Of a DNA stretch of 64,000 bases, positions 1 to 9,761 are shown in pieces (position 1 is the stretch's first letter; each line of letters begins with the position of its first letter). The stretch covers positions 118,636,930-118,700,929 of the forward strand of contig OX352762.1 in NCBI GenBank assembly GCA_947095585.1. The letters are read 5' to 3'. The notes below the pieces were generated by a model. It ran no database searches. It was given only the letters and a program-made list of their open reading frames with translations, and was not told the DNA's origin. This DNA comes from Nephrocerus scutellatus (Eukaryota > Arthropoda > Insecta > Diptera > Pipunculidae). The position numbers and the translations under genes were made by a program.

Positions 1-57
1 AAAACTATATAAACTTTTCTAAAAGACTTATAAACCGATATCTTTGATGGTTTTTGG

Positions 58-105
58 CGTATTTCTAGTTCCATGCAGTTATCGACTGCAACAATTGACT
101 AAAGA
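58..105 (-). mobile_element. RTE-B fragment
   Basis: On the minus strand, roughly 36 of 42 bases match the RTE-B segment near 28195-28236 that encodes the TVAADNSMEPEIR motif just after the reverse transcriptase core. Similarity is lost on both sides. The flanking 106-200 shows nothing recognisable. Confidence 0.5.
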
Positions 106-199
106 TAAATGTTAATACTTTAAACTATTATATTAATTAAGGGACCGATATTGAACCTTTTTCTCACATACGTGACCAGCGTGTCCTTTGTTAAATTTG

Positions 200-1080
200 T
201 TAAAAAGCTTGTACTAGGCATAGAAATTTAGGCTTTCTTGTAAACCTCCAACTGTCCAACTTGTCAGGAAGGCCCAGTTCTTCAATTATAAGGCAGAGGT
301 GTTCGGTGCCACAGAGCTTCTCGGCAAAGAAAAACAAATTCGATAGAACTAAATGGACGACAACAATTGTGCATGGATCTTTCGCTTTTAAGAGATCTTA
401 TAATGGTTTTAGAATTTGGTATTTCTCAATCAAGTCGACAATCTGTTCGGGCGATCCGTTGGTAGTTGTATTTCTGATACCCCAGGCTTCTTCCTTTTGT
501 GACTTCAAATCGCCTTTTTCGAGAACTTGACGGGTTTGGGGTGAAAATGTCTGTTTTTTTTTTATTCCTGGCAGTTATATTGCCCACTGTAGCATCATTG
601 ACGATATGCTCTGGGTGCTGCAACAAATGACCCAATTTGTTAATACTCCAGCAGCGATAACAGTGTTAGTCTGCTCATCTGATCCAGTGACAATATTGCC
701 AACAGTTTTGAGGGCTGGTACAATAATACTCGGTTCATCGGTGTTAAGCAAATTAATTAATCTGGGAACTGTATCGACGACAGCTTGAATTTTGTTATTC
801 TCATCGTTAGTCACATAGGCTAGAACTTGAATATTTTTTTCAGAAAGAAGTTCCGACAGCACCGGTAGCAGAGACCGGATTTTTTTAAATGCCGGTGAGG
901 GATTTTTCTTGCGACACAGAATCGACATCAACCAGACAATGTTGCGTAAAAATACCTCTCGTAAGCCAGACTGACGATATCACCAACGACATTGTGATTG
1001 AAAACAATGTCCCGTCAGCTGCACTATCACCGCCAATGTTATCAAGCGCCCAGACAGCTTGCTCGGCTAGAGTGTGGCGC
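200..1080 (-). pseudogene. Importin-alpha (karyopherin-alpha) pseudogene, ARM repeats
   Basis: Importin-alpha is the cytoplasmic adaptor that binds nuclear localisation signals and importin-beta. Reading the minus strand from 1080 down, pieces in several frames line up in order with importin-alpha armadillo repeats: EQAVWALDNIGGDS, then VPRLINLLNTDEPSIIVPAL, KTVGNIVTGSDEQT, LLQHPEH, NITARN, LKAKDP and finally LCLIIEELGLPDKL near 240-300. That covers about the middle to the C-terminal ARM repeats. The N-terminal importin-beta-binding domain and first repeats are missing. Frame changes near 580-640, 430 and 930 break the reading frame, so no functional protein is expected. No intron-like interruption is visible, which fits a retrocopy but does not prove one. 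The 5' edge abuts a CGCGTG-type repeat. The family assignment is firm; the paralogue cannot be told. Confidence 0.85.
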
Positions 1081-1225
1081 GTGTGATGGATGGAATATTT
1101 TTTTCGGCTTCTATGAGGTCCTTTTTAAGCATCTTTCAAACAACCTAGAGGGCTGAAATTTGGTGTCTAAGTTCCAAATAGTATTTTTTATATTCCGCGT
1201 GTGACGCGTGTCTTTCATCACTCGA
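1073..1225. repeat. CGCGTG dispersed repeat, copy 1
   Basis: It carries GGCGCGTGTGATGG at the left and CGCGTGTGACGCGTGTC at the right, separated by the phrase CCTAGAGGGCTGAAATTTG. The same combination recurs near 10.7, 15.9, 32.2 and 55.1 kb. No coding potential is seen. Confidence 0.6.
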
Positions 1226-1539
1226 CTCATTAGCCAAGACGAAAAGCCTGAAGAATACGTCGTCATTGGGTTTCGAAAAAAAATAATCGCGAACCATTGC
1301 CGTTCTCCGACACGGTTAACACAAAAAAGGCAAAGCCCGGAGGAATAGCGCAGCAGAGGAAACAAAGTTGAATGTAAAAAACCTAAATCGCCCTCCACAA
1401 GATACCAATTTCATTGCAAAGATCATTGCAGAAGTCTTACTAGGGTGCTTCGCCATCGACACCACCAAAAAGCTGCCAGTAAATTCGAAGCTATTCAGTA
1501 CGAACAAAGTCGATACGAGAGACGTTAAAGATAATCACG

Positions 1540-2330
1540 AACTTCATTGAGTATGGTTGGCCACGAAAACGAGAGCAAATTCCTAACGCTGAGGCTGCAG
1601 ACTACTTTCCAAGACGAGATACGCTCACAGTCATCCACGGTTGCATTATTTTCGGCGATCTTATTATCATCCCGAAGCGCTACCGCAGCGAAATCCTCAA
1701 GGAAATGTATTAAGTTCATTCTGCCACTTAGCGCATGGAGCTATTAGTCCGACAGAAAGTCTCCTGGCCCCCGCTCGATAGCAACGTCGAGAAGATAGTT
1801 CGAACCATCGAACCTGTATGAATTGCGCAACGAATGCGTTTTCACCGATCAAAGTTACACTGGTAATTTGTATTTTGTCATCATCTACGCGCTTTCAAAA
1901 TGGCCTGAAGGCTACAAGATGCAGAGCACGATGTCCCAGCAGATAAGAGATAGACTTGAAGAATCCTTCGCAAGACACGGCGATTGCAAAACAGTCGTTT
2001 CCGATAACGGATCGCAATTCACATCGGAACATATCAAGCAATTCAAAAGAAAGAAGAATCGAGTACATTGCCACAGCGCCTTATCATTGGTCGATTGGTT
2101 AGGTAGAACGGCTCGTGGGACGCTGAAACAGGGACGCTTGTAAGCTTGAGAAGGATGCAAACGCTAATGAAGTCTTGCGAAAGTTCCTTAAGCACTAGAG
2201 CTTCACGCCGTCATACATCCTTGGATCGAAGTCGCCGCATGAACGGGACGACAAGCAAGATCGAAGCTCGACTTGCTTATGCCGACGACTACGAAATCTA
2301 CAGCAGAACGAAATTAGAAGGTGGAACTGC
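1540..2330 (+). pseudogene. Ty3/gypsy-type integrase remnant
   Basis: This is a decayed pol fragment of an LTR retrotransposon. One frame (1550-1760) gives the region before integrase, with DTLTVIHGCIIFGDLIIIPK, RYRSEILKEMY and SWPPLDSNVEKIVRTIEPC. The last resembles the linker that leads into the integrase zinc-finger cysteines. A second frame (1823-2060) gives the core: ALSKWPEGYKM, then VSDNGSQFTSEHIKQF, which holds the second catalytic Asp. A third frame near 2080-2130 reads TAPYHWSIG-stop-VERLVG, where the family usually has the third catalytic residue in an N-G-x-x-E-R context. Stops and at least two frameshifts make it non-functional. No LTR is seen nearby. Its right edge merges into the 5' region of the RTE-A element. 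Confidence 0.75.
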
Positions 2331-5300
2331 TGTTGCATTGCGATTGATCGGGAAACTACTGACTGCTCAAAACTTGGTTTGGGCCAGTAGCGTAACAATC
2401 AAGTTCGTGATGTAGTGCTTGCTCTACCTCCTCGTGGTGGTCCCCGGGCAACTATGTGTATAAATCCTTATACATGTAGGCTAAAACTGCAAGTGCGAAC
2501 GGTCTAGCGTTTCTAGTCTAGGTAACGTGGGCTAGCACCCTGCGGTACCGAAAAATACCCGCTACTGAAACTGACACAACGCCTCGGATAAGTAATGATC
2601 GAATAATGACGACTTTTGGCTATTGTACCCGGACTAAGATTGGTTTCTGGAATGTGAGGACGCTCCTTGACTCTGGAAGTGAAGGACCTCATAATGCCAG
2701 ATTTCTTCAACTGGAACGTGAGTTTCTTCGATATAATTTGGACATACTGGGAGTGAGTGAAGTAAGATGGTTCGACGCGGGAGAGTACCAATCCCCAACG
2801 TGTAACACTGTGCTACTCTACTCTGGCAAACCCTCCGGCAGTACTCGTGAATCTGGAGTGGGTCTGCTGCTAACGCCAACAGCACGTAGAGGCCTAATTT
2901 CCTGGCACCCGCTTAGTGATAGGATCATATCGGCCAGATTTCGGACTAGAGTACGGCGCGTCACGATCATACAGTGCTACGCCCCAACGAATCCCTCGAC
3001 TGAGGATGAAAAGGACAACTTCTACAATCAACTAAACGCAGTATTCAACGCAACGCCGAACGGAGATATCGTCATCGTGATGGGGGATTTGAATGCCAAG
3101 GTTGGCAACGACAATGAAGGACTCAAGCATGTGATTGGGAAGCACGGCCTCGGCGAACGAAATGACAATGGTGAAAGATTTGTTGATTTCTGCAACACCA
3201 ACAACCTTGTTATAGGAGGCACCATGTTTGAGCATAAGACTTGCCACAAGGTCAGCTGGGTGTCAACTGACAGGCAATCATCATCCAACCAAATCGACCA
3301 TGTGGCGATCAGCAGACGTTTTAGGAGCTGTCTGTTAGACGTCCGAAACAGACGAGGAGCCGACATGGGTATGGTACGTGATCATCACCTTATGGTAGCT
3401 ACTGTCCAGTTACGTACTGCATCAGTTCATAGAATCCGCAATATCATCCGAATGCCTAGGTATAACATCGACCGGCTAAAGATCCCCTCAGTACGCCAAC
3501 AATTAAGGGATCATTTATCGCAAGGAGTGGAAGCAATCAGCAGCTCACTGCCGACAACCATCCAGGAACATTGGAAGGCTGTGAAAAATGTTTTCACATC
3601 TGGAGCGGAAAGTATTGTTGGTAGAAGCCAGGCAAGGCACAGCACGTGGCTTACCGAAGATACCTGGAGGCGGATTGAAGAACGTAAACTACTTAAAGCT
3701 CGTATTATAGATATCCCAGCAGTAGCGAGGAGCGAGCTAGAGTCCATGTATCGAAGAAAAATGAGAGAAGTGCAGCGTAGTGTAAGACGTGACAAGCGTA
3801 ACTATATTAACAACCTGGCCTCAGAAGCAGAGGAAGCAGCGAGCCGGTGCGATAGCAGAACCGTTTACAGAATCACCAAAGAGCTGACAGGTGGTCACCG
3901 CTCTAGCCAACATCCGGTGAAAGGCCTAGATGGTACCGTACTCGTTTCAGATGAGGATCAGCTCAAGCGATGGAAGGAGCATTTCTCTACGGTCCTTAAC
4001 CGTGTATTTGCTAACGATATGCACCTAAATCAAGCGGAAATGCCGGAAGTAACAATTTCCCGAATTCGCACCTCAACTCCCAGTAAAGACGAGATCGCTA
4101 CCGCGATTAACGCACTAAAGAACAACAAGTCGGTAGGACTAGATGGTATACCCGCAGAGCTTCTGCGTGCAGCTCCAACGACATCAGCAGAGCTTTTATA
4201 TCCTCTTGTAGAGAGAGCTTGGGAGGTAGAAAGTTTCCCCGAAGAGTGGAAGAAGGGAATGATTGTCAAGCTCCCTAAAAAAGGTAGTCTTATGGAGTGC
4301 GAAAACTGGAGAGGCATTTGCGTTCTCCCTGCAGTTGCAAAAGTAATAGCCAAAGTAGTACTTGAACGTATTAAGGAACATCTGGAAGATACACTCGATG
4401 CCGAACAAGCAGGTTTCCGCACTGGATCCTCCTGTGTAGACCACATAAACACCCTGCGGATCATTATTGAACAGTGCGTTGAATTCCGGTCACCACTGCA
4501 CCTGCTGTTCATCGATTTTGAGAAGGCGTTTGACAGTGTCAACAGACAGTTTATCTGGCTTGCCTTGCGCAGGAGAGGTATACCCGATAAACTAATAGCT
4601 ATTATTAAAGCAACCTATGATGGCTCTAAATGTCATGTGCTGCATAGAGGAAAGCTGTCAGAGGAATTCGAGATCCTAAGTGGGGTACGACAAGGTTGCA
4701 TTCTATCGCCGATACTTTTTTTGTTGGTGATTAGCGATGTACTTCGCGCAGCTTTATCTACTGGAAACGGAGGAATTCGTTGGACTCTTACATCTCAACT
4801 CAAACATCTGGATTACGCTGACGACGTTTGTTTACTCTCACATAGAATTATGGAGCTGCACCAAATGACAACAAATGTGGAGAGGGAGGCAAATGTTGCG
4901 GGTTTGAAGATTAATACTGCCAAAACCAAAATCATCAACCTCGGCACTAACTCAGTTACTCATGTTAACATTGCTGGACAGCCGGTAGAGAGAGTAGAGA
5001 GTTTCCAATATCTTGGGAGTATTGTCTCGACCGAAGGTGGAACCGAACAGGACATTGCCAACCGAATCGGCAAAGCAAAATCGGTGTTTGGAATGATGTC
5101 CATGATATGGCGAAGCAATGCGATCAGCTTAAACACCAAGCTGCGACTGTTCCGCTCAAATGTTGAATCTGTGCTGTTGTATGGGTGCAGCACTTGGAAG
5201 GTGACCGCTACTATCACAAAAAGATTACAAACATTTGTAAATAGGTGCCTACGGAACATCATAAGGGTTTTCTGGCCTAACCGTATCTCTAACGAACATC

Positions 5301-5616
5301 TTTACCAGAGAACGGGTCAGGAACCAATAGGCACAACCATCCAACGACGGAAGTGGCAGTGGATTGGTCATACACTCCGAAAAGGCGACAGTTCCATAGC
5401 AAACTACGCAATGCAATGGAACCCGTTATCTCAGGATGGTAGAAGAACGGGTCGTCCGAGAAATACATGGCGCAGAACAGTTGAGGAGGAGGCACGGCAA
5501 TTGGGGAAGAGTTGGAGAGAGCTGAAGCTCATTGCCAGAAACCGCACGCGATGGCGCGTAGGCGTAGTAGAGGCCCTAGGACCCATAAGGGGATACAGGA
5601 CATAAAGAAGAAGATC
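2330..5616 (+). mobile_element. RTE-A non-LTR retrotransposon, full-length-like copy
   Basis: About 3.3 kb in all: a 5' untranslated region (about 2330-2605), one long ORF (2606-5605) and almost no 3' UTR. The 5' region shares GCGATTGATCGGGAAACTAC and neighbouring bases with a second copy on the minus strand near 23.45 kb. The 3' end is set by comparison: both copies agree through the stop codon and a few A/G-rich bases (AAAGAAGAAG here), then diverge. The exact 5' boundary is uncertain because no target-site duplication could be identified. The size, single ORF and short simple 3' end fit the RTE clade. Confidence 0.8.
2606..5605 (+). CDS. RTE-type endonuclease/reverse transcriptase (intact ORF, 999 aa)
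   Basis: This is the polyprotein that nicks target DNA and reverse-transcribes its own RNA at the nick (target-primed reverse transcription). The N-terminal apurinic/apyrimidinic-type endonuclease spans about aa 10-265: KIGFWNVRT, SEVRW (catalytic Glu, about aa 50), GDLNAKVG (about 159) and RDHHLM with the terminal Asp-His (about 257). A basic linker follows. The reverse transcriptase spans about aa 500-790: GLDGIPAELL, FIDFEKAFDSVNR (first catalytic Asp, about 635), GVRQGCILSP, and YADD (about 736-740). The C-terminus holds RRKWQWIGHTLRK and GRPRNTWRRTVEEEARQL, typical of RTE-like proteins. The ATG at 2606 is the first Met upstream of the endonuclease. There are no stops or frameshifts over 3 kb, unlike every other LINE in the window, so this insertion is probably the youngest. 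Activity is inferred, not shown. Confidence 0.9.
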   Translation: MTTFGYCTRTKIGFWNVRTLLDSGSEGPHNARFLQLEREFLRYNLDILGVSEVRWFDAGEYQSPTCNTVLLYSGKPSGSTRESGVGLLLTPTARRGLISWHPLSDRIISARFRTRVRRVTIIQCYAPTNPSTEDEKDNFYNQLNAVFNATPNGDIVIVMGDLNAKVGNDNEGLKHVIGKHGLGERNDNGERFVDFCNTNNLVIGGTMFEHKTCHKVSWVSTDRQSSSNQIDHVAISRRFRSCLLDVRNRRGADMGMVRDHHLMVATVQLRTASVHRIRNIIRMPRYNIDRLKIPSVRQQLRDHLSQGVEAISSSLPTTIQEHWKAVKNVFTSGAESIVGRSQARHSTWLTEDTWRRIEERKLLKARIIDIPAVARSELESMYRRKMREVQRSVRRDKRNYINNLASEAEEAASRCDSRTVYRITKELTGGHRSSQHPVKGLDGTVLVSDEDQLKRWKEHFSTVLNRVFANDMHLNQAEMPEVTISRIRTSTPSKDEIATAINALKNNKSVGLDGIPAELLRAAPTTSAELLYPLVERAWEVESFPEEWKKGMIVKLPKKGSLMECENWRGICVLPAVAKVIAKVVLERIKEHLEDTLDAEQAGFRTGSSCVDHINTLRIIIEQCVEFRSPLHLLFIDFEKAFDSVNRQFIWLALRRRGIPDKLIAIIKATYDGSKCHVLHRGKLSEEFEILSGVRQGCILSPILFLLVISDVLRAALSTGNGGIRWTLTSQLKHLDYADDVCLLSHRIMELHQMTTNVEREANVAGLKINTAKTKIINLGTNSVTHVNIAGQPVERVESFQYLGSIVSTEGGTEQDIANRIGKAKSVFGMMSMIWRSNAISLNTKLRLFRSNVESVLLYGCSTWKVTATITKRLQTFVNRCLRNIIRVFWPNRISNEHLYQRTGQEPIGTTIQRRKWQWIGHTLRKGDSSIANYAMQWNPLSQDGRRTGRPRNTWRRTVEEEARQLGKSWRELKLIARNRTRWRVGVVEALGPIRGYRT

Positions 5617-7019
5617 TTAAAATGGGGAGAAACTGTTACATGGAAACATGTCATGGAATCTCATTTTTAAAAAAGAATGTGTTGATTAAAACGAGCGATT
5701 TAATAAATATATATAGATTGCTTTTAATTCACTTCCTTAGTTGCTGAGATCAGAAAATAGAGAGAAAGACAGAAGGTCTTGACATTTGTACTTTGCCAAT
5801 TGATGAAGTTGTCATTTTAGGGTATGTTCACAATTATACCAACAGAATGCAAATTAGTAATTTGTGTGCGATTATAGAACTCATGGACTTGAATAATAAG
5901 CTATAATTAATTTACATAAAATTATGCAAAAAAAAAAAATGAATCCACACCCATGTTAGCCCAATCGTGATACGATATTAAAAAGCGGATGTAAATACAT
6001 AATATGCAAATATTGACAGCAGTGTTAGTTACTACTTTAGTGACACGGCACACACTCACATCCCGTTTGCATCCATGAATCCATGTGGGCTGATGCGTTG
6101 GTGTTTATCAATAAATACGAATTATTCATTCAATTAAATTCGCAACCAAACAAATAATCGAATGCCGGGTTTGTTAGTCGATCAGAGTTTGTCAATGTAA
6201 ATTGGCAAGTAAATAACAAACAAATTGCTTTGTGACCACAACGCACGCTCGGGTTACTGCGATATAATCATTACCTGATTCCGCATAATAATTTAACATA
6301 CAAGTAACAACATACTATACAGACGGAAAAGCTTCCTCTAAATTATTGGCAATTGAATGATGGTAGTCCTTAGCAGCGGCCAGCTGAGCGGAATGCTCCT
6401 CCTACTAAAGTGATGCAGCGGAAATAAATTTTAACTTGAAAACGTTGTGCTGTTAATTACCAAGGCTAGAATAGTGTTCAAATAATGAAATGCTAAAGTT
6501 GCAGGTTATCTATATTATATATATTTTAATTATATTACTATACTCTCATAAATAAATACATAAAACTCGTTTAACATTCAATCGCTTCTCAAACAATAGC
6601 AATGAAATTTTTAATAAAACGCAAGCCTCTCCAAAGGATTTTTGTTGTTGTTACTGCTGCTGCTTCCGGTATTAAGTCGTTTTATGTTATGATATGTTAG
6701 AATGTCACCGTGGACATGTTTTGGCCACATGCACTCACAGCCGGATGGAACAATTCGTGTCTCCGACTCCCAGCAATCGGATCCTTTTGAACGGCGTGTC
6801 AAATAAATCGTCCGATTCAGTTGGATGCATTCGAAACCAGCCTCGCTGCATACCTAAACGGAACATGAGAAGGAGTCACATTAGTGAAAGAGTACATTTT
6901 GTTTGTGAAATTAAAAAAAAAAAAAAAAAAACTACTAGGCTATTACATTTTGTTACAAACAGAAACAAAATTAAGTCTTTCTAGTGTTCCTAATAGATTA
7001 TGCAAATAAAAACATAATA
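5617..7019. other. No gene recognised
   Basis: AT-rich sequence with an A-run near 5928-5938 and an A-run at about 6911-6930. Short ORFs at 6611-6802 (minus) and 6694-6984 (plus) overlap each other, show no family features, and one ends in the poly-A stretch. Confidence 0.6.
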
Positions 7020-7830
7020 TAAGTTGGTATAACTGGAGCACTATGGTCCAGTCCTACCGATGCTCCCAGCACAATTCTACACCTATTACCTTCAGACCTA
7101 TTTATTAAATACGTTGCGACGCGCAGCACGGTCCCTCAGAGAAGCTGGGTGCTTTGTTGCCAAACTATATGGACACTGCAATATACTGCAATCGTAACCA
7201 AAGGATATGATACCATCATCAACTGACTACTGCACTTCAGCCCCAGCTTTGTCGTAGAGTTTCCGTCTAGAGAAAGTTGGATTAGGGAGTCTTGCAGGTC
7301 ACTTGCTTATAATACCGCTAAAACTGTAGACGGTCAATCTGCAATTAAAGCCATTATTGCGACTAGCAATAGTTCAAAACTTGTCAAGCTGAGTTGGCTT
7401 CGGCAAGCCAAACCATAGACCGAATCCTAGTGTGGGTACTGGGCCACAGCGACATCGACACCAAGGCTTAATTAAGGTGAAATTACTTAACCAACTGCAC
7501 TACATCGAGGGCGATGTGGGCTTCATAGAAATAAATCTACCGAGCTGATCTCCAGATCACGGAAAGATATTTCCATAGTCGGTGCTATAATCACTAGCAA
7601 TTGGCCGGTGGGCAGCCACGCCGCCAAGCTGGGAATGCCGCATAACATATTTTGCAGAAGTTGCAGGGATGTTAATGAGGAAGAAATTCTCATTCATTAT
7701 CTCTGTAAATGTTCAGACCTGACGGGCTCCCGAGTCCACAAATTGGGAATCTCATACCTGAATGCTATACAGATTGGTTGTAATGATTTCCAGATACCTA
7801 TCACGGCATAGGGTTTCCCAAGATTGTAGT
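7020..7830 (+). pseudogene. RH-B LINE: RT tail and RNase H remnant
   Basis: This is the decayed 3' part of a LINE that carries an RNase H domain (I/LOA/R1-like group; exact clade not resolved). At nucleotide level it parallels the better copy at 52.33-52.65 kb, for example the stretch ending GATACCATCATCAACTGACTACTG. Translated pieces include ILVWVLGHSDIDTKA (the RNase H motif usually V-P-G-H-x-G-I) and, in the open frame 7608-7811, GSHAAKLGMPHNIFCRSCRD followed by a Cys/His pattern ending HYLCKC. That C-terminal zinc-knuckle-like tail is common in this LINE group. Multiple stops precede it. The 3' untranslated part continues into the duplicated block described next. Confidence 0.7.
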
Positions 7831-7966
7831 TACAAAACGGCCGACCCTAGCGCTAAGGCAGCGCGGATCACCACTCTACCTACCTCATATCCCCCAGAAT
7901 GATTTTTACATCGTACTGATGGCAGCCATGTAGCGATAGAGACAGTCACTTCACTTTTCTTGTGTA
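7791..7966 (+). repeat. RH-B 3' end, direct copy 1
   Basis: A block of about 175 bp from CCTATCACGGCATAGGG to TTCACTTTTCTTGTGTA is repeated with only a few differences at 8040-8211. Part of it (AGCGCTAA followed by CACCACTCTACCTACCT) also ends the RH-B copy near 53.58 kb, so it represents the element 3' terminus. Confidence 0.8.
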
Positions 7967-8082
7967 ACCACAGACCTTGGGAAACCCTACGCCGTGATAG
8001 ATAGCTGGAAATGATTAAACCAATCTGTAGCACATTTCCAGATATCTATCACGGCATAGGGTTTCCCAAGATCTGTGGTTAC
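7964..8082. repeat. Inverted repeat (hairpin), about 50-bp arms
   Basis: The left arm 7964-8013 (begins GTAACCACAG, ends GCTGGAAATG) is the near-perfect reverse complement of 8033-8082 (begins CATTTCCAG, ends CTGTGGTTAC). The loop is 19 bases. The right arm is also the start of direct copy 2. Confidence 0.85.
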
Positions 8083-8211
8083 AAAACGGCCCACCATAGC
8101 GCTAAGGCAGCGTGGATCACCACTCTACCTACCTCATATCCCCCAGAATGATTTTTACATCGTACTGATGGCAGCCATGGAGCGATGGACTCACTTCACT
8201 TTTCTTGTGTA
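8040..8211 (+). repeat. RH-B 3' end, direct copy 2
   Basis: Second copy of the block at 7791-7966. It shares the same CCCCCAGAATG and ATGGCAGCCATG phrases and ends at TTGTGTA. With the inverted arm between them, the order is copy, inverted arm, copy. Confidence 0.8.
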
Positions 8212-9284
8212 TTTACCTTATTTTTGTCAAGATCAGCCATTGTGTATACAGGTGTTGGTGCATAACTGTAATGGCATGTCACCTCTTCATAGTGATCTGG
8301 ACGGTATTCAAAGCTAATTGTCTCCAACGGAATGACGGTATGTCTCGTCGGGCACAGCGACTGGAAGGTAGTCTGGAAGATTTGGTTTTTATTTCGTGTT
8401 AGTTATAAGGTTGATAAGTTTCATAAATTATTGTTCTCACCTTTATCAAATTGTGTCTATGGCTTCGTGTTGTTCGTCTGGTTTGATCTCTTCGGACAAC
8501 ATTCTGTATGCCATAAGGATGATTCGATTCAAACTCATCAAACGGTTCCATTTCATCATAGTTTCTTGGATTCCTGATGGTGATGAAGTCCTTGGGTTTG
8601 TGGTGATAATGACTGTAAGAGCAGCAATTGAAGAATTTCCATTTTAGTAAAGAATGAGTATGTGCAATTGTTTATAATTAAAACGTCCAGCGTAGTATTG
8701 TGAGATTTCCTAAGCATCCTAAGAAAATTATCCTATTTGTAAGCGGTAGCCAAAGGCGGGGAGAAAAACTTATTTAAGTAAAAGTCAGGTCTTGGCATAG
8801 ATGGAATGAGGCCAATAAATCCGAGAGCACGTGTGCCTGCAATCACTATCCTCCTCCCTTGCGCTCAGATATAACGTAAGCATCTTACTTACTATACCTT
8901 CTATATTCTGTTACAATACGGCACTATTAACGCTGTTTATAATTATTGGTTTCAGGCGTTCACACAATACGGAAGTTATGATCTTATAGGCATTGTTAGA
9001 AGACTTTCTTCTGAGAAAACATGTGAAAGCCACAGTGAACCGAAATGAAACGAAATGAAATGAAAACTTGTGAAGGCCACAGTGAACCGAAATGAACGTA
9101 TTATGGTATACCACAAGGTTCGAAATTAAGCCTGCTTTTAGTTAAAATAATAATAAAAAAGTTGACAAAGCTGTATGATGGTGTCATGACTACTACTGTT
9201 ATAAAAATGTTATAAGGCTTATAAAGAAAAAAATTAATGCATTGTGCGTGAAACTAACTAATCTGAAATTTGTCATCCACCATT
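8212..9284. other. No gene recognised
   Basis: Overlapping short plus-strand ORFs at 8205-8647 show no family motif. A small imperfect direct repeat (GCCACAGTGAACCGAAATGAA) lies near 9028-9048 and 9075-9096. Confidence 0.5.
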
Positions 9285-9534
9285 GATAATAACGACGCGA
9301 CCGACCGCTGCGGTTCAAGGACTAGCTTCTCGCGACCATTTGTGTTGTGCATGTATATTTTCGCACAAAAATAGAAGGGACCTACAATTTAATGCCGTAT
9401 CCGAACAGCGAATTGAGAGGCTTCGGTGACAAGTTATTACTCCGACCGTGAAAAACACTTTTGGGGTTTTCTGGGATTTGAACTACGAACCCCTATGTTC
9501 AGAAATCCGTGCATCAACCACTGAGTCAAGCCCC
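9285..9534 (-). mobile_element. tRNA-derived SINE, copy 1
   Basis: On the minus strand it starts with an A-box-like GGCTTGACTCAGTGGTTG, followed by a B-box-like GGGTTCGTAGTTCAAATC. These are the internal RNA polymerase III promoter elements of a tRNA. The body includes GAGTAATAACTTGTCACCG and TTAAATTGTAGGTCCC, shared with copies at 25.4, 31.8 and 40.0 kb. It ends in a GTCGTTATTATC tail. Confidence 0.8.
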
Positions 9535-9761
9535 TAAAATCCACCACTACTATCATTCGCAAGCAAAGTATTTTGAAAGGAGGGAGTTATAATGTTTTTA
9601 AGATTAAAATGTCGATAATAATAAAAACAGTAATGTGTTAAGTTGGCATCCCGCAAAAGTACTTAACGCAGTAAACCACACTCAGTTGTTCTCTGATTTT
9701 GAAATCATATGGTCAACAATGCACAAACATTGAGTGAACATAGTAAAACACAATTGTTACT

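Noticed and set aside
8205..8647. Overlapping plus-strand ORFs
   Set aside because: No conserved motif in any frame on either strand.
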